Below, one piece after another: positions 63,855 to 64,000 of a stretch of 64,000 nucleotides of DNA. Below the pieces are notes generated by a model. It ran no database searches. It saw only the letters and a program-made list of their open reading frames with translations, and was not told the DNA's origin. Position numbers and translations under genes: made by a program. Source of the DNA: Sipunculus nudus (taxonomy: Eukaryota > Annelida > Sipuncula > Golfingiida > Sipunculidae); NCBI GenBank assembly GCA_026874595.1, contig CM049318.1, positions 39,581,956 to 39,645,955 of the forward strand, in the 5' to 3' direction. Within the stretch, counting starts at the first letter, position 1. Each line of letters begins with the position of its first letter.

Positions 63855-64000
63855 TGATGTCACCAGAAATTTGAAGATGCTCTAATCAAGTGTTCTAATC
63901 CATTCGTAAGAGAAAATTACTGGCCTAATACATTGATTAGCATAACCCTTAAATCCAGCCTTTTTCCTTCTAATAATCTATAACTTTATACATAATTTTG
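63855..64000 (+). other. probable start of the 3' LTR, right-arm element, cut by window end
   Basis: Begins TGATGTCACCAGAAATTTG directly after the polypurine tract. The mirror sequence 40903-41048 continues left of the paired region. Confidence 0.45.

Larger units (their letters stand above)
54036..64000 (-). repeat. right arm of the giant inverted repeat (continues past the window)
   Basis: Reverse complement of the left arm, nearly identical. Differences seen include a 24-base shorter AT tract at 58614-58663, a 12-base shorter CA/AT tract near 54541-54589, a 7-base insertion near 60385, scattered substitutions and the pol deletion at 63598. Everything from 54036 to 62435 repeats the left arm in reverse. 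Confidence 0.95.

Noticed and set aside
60618-63870. Pair of long terminal repeats starting TGTCACCAGAAAT at 60618 and 63858
   Set aside because: The match ends after 13 bases and the following sequences are unrelated, so LTRs cannot be claimed; the first site is also part of a small hairpin TGTCACC/GGTGACA.

Overview
The window is eukaryotic nuclear DNA: intron-rich, AT-rich, full of (AT)n microsatellites, minisatellites, SINE-like and MITE-like repeats, with genes split into short GT-AG exons. Repeat style and gene type fit a marine lophotrochozoan, most likely a mollusc such as a bivalve. That placement is an inference from general appearance; no sequence here fixes the species.

The left 40 kb holds a tail-to-tail pair of paralogous genes. 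Each encodes a secreted protein made of a signal peptide, a short variable linker and four CUB domains. The plus-strand copy runs from 6784 to 23273 and the minus-strand copy from 40132 down to 26753. Both have 11 coding exons with matching phases, both are predicted at 531 residues, and each CUB domain is written as two exons (phase 1 between domains, phase 0 inside). They share a promoter block with the motif TTCACTGGTCACCT. All frames are open and all splice sites are canonical, so both look functional. Introns and the gap between the genes contain a LINE endonuclease remnant, tRNA-derived SINE-like copies, at least four elements with terminal inverted repeats, and several tandem repeats.

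The right 23 kb is one giant inverted repeat. The left arm (40903-53738 within the window) and right arm (54036-64000, running off the window) flank a 297-bp unique spacer. The arms are close to identical over most of their length, including a 302-residue Gag that is the same in both. The left arm carries a degraded Ty3/gypsy-type retrotransposon on the minus strand with gag, protease, integrase, reverse transcriptase, RNase H in that order. This is the Copia-like domain order known for Gmr1-type gypsy elements. The right arm carries the same element with a 2841-bp pol deletion repaired with 8 filler bases. The palindrome is either a very recent inverted duplication or an assembly join of two haplotypes, and sequence beyond base 64000 or spanning long reads would decide.

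No bacterial-type operon, CRISPR array or rRNA gene was seen. The notable items are the palindrome, the Gmr1-like element, and the inverted duplicate four-CUB genes whose CUB domains all lack the usual second disulfide.
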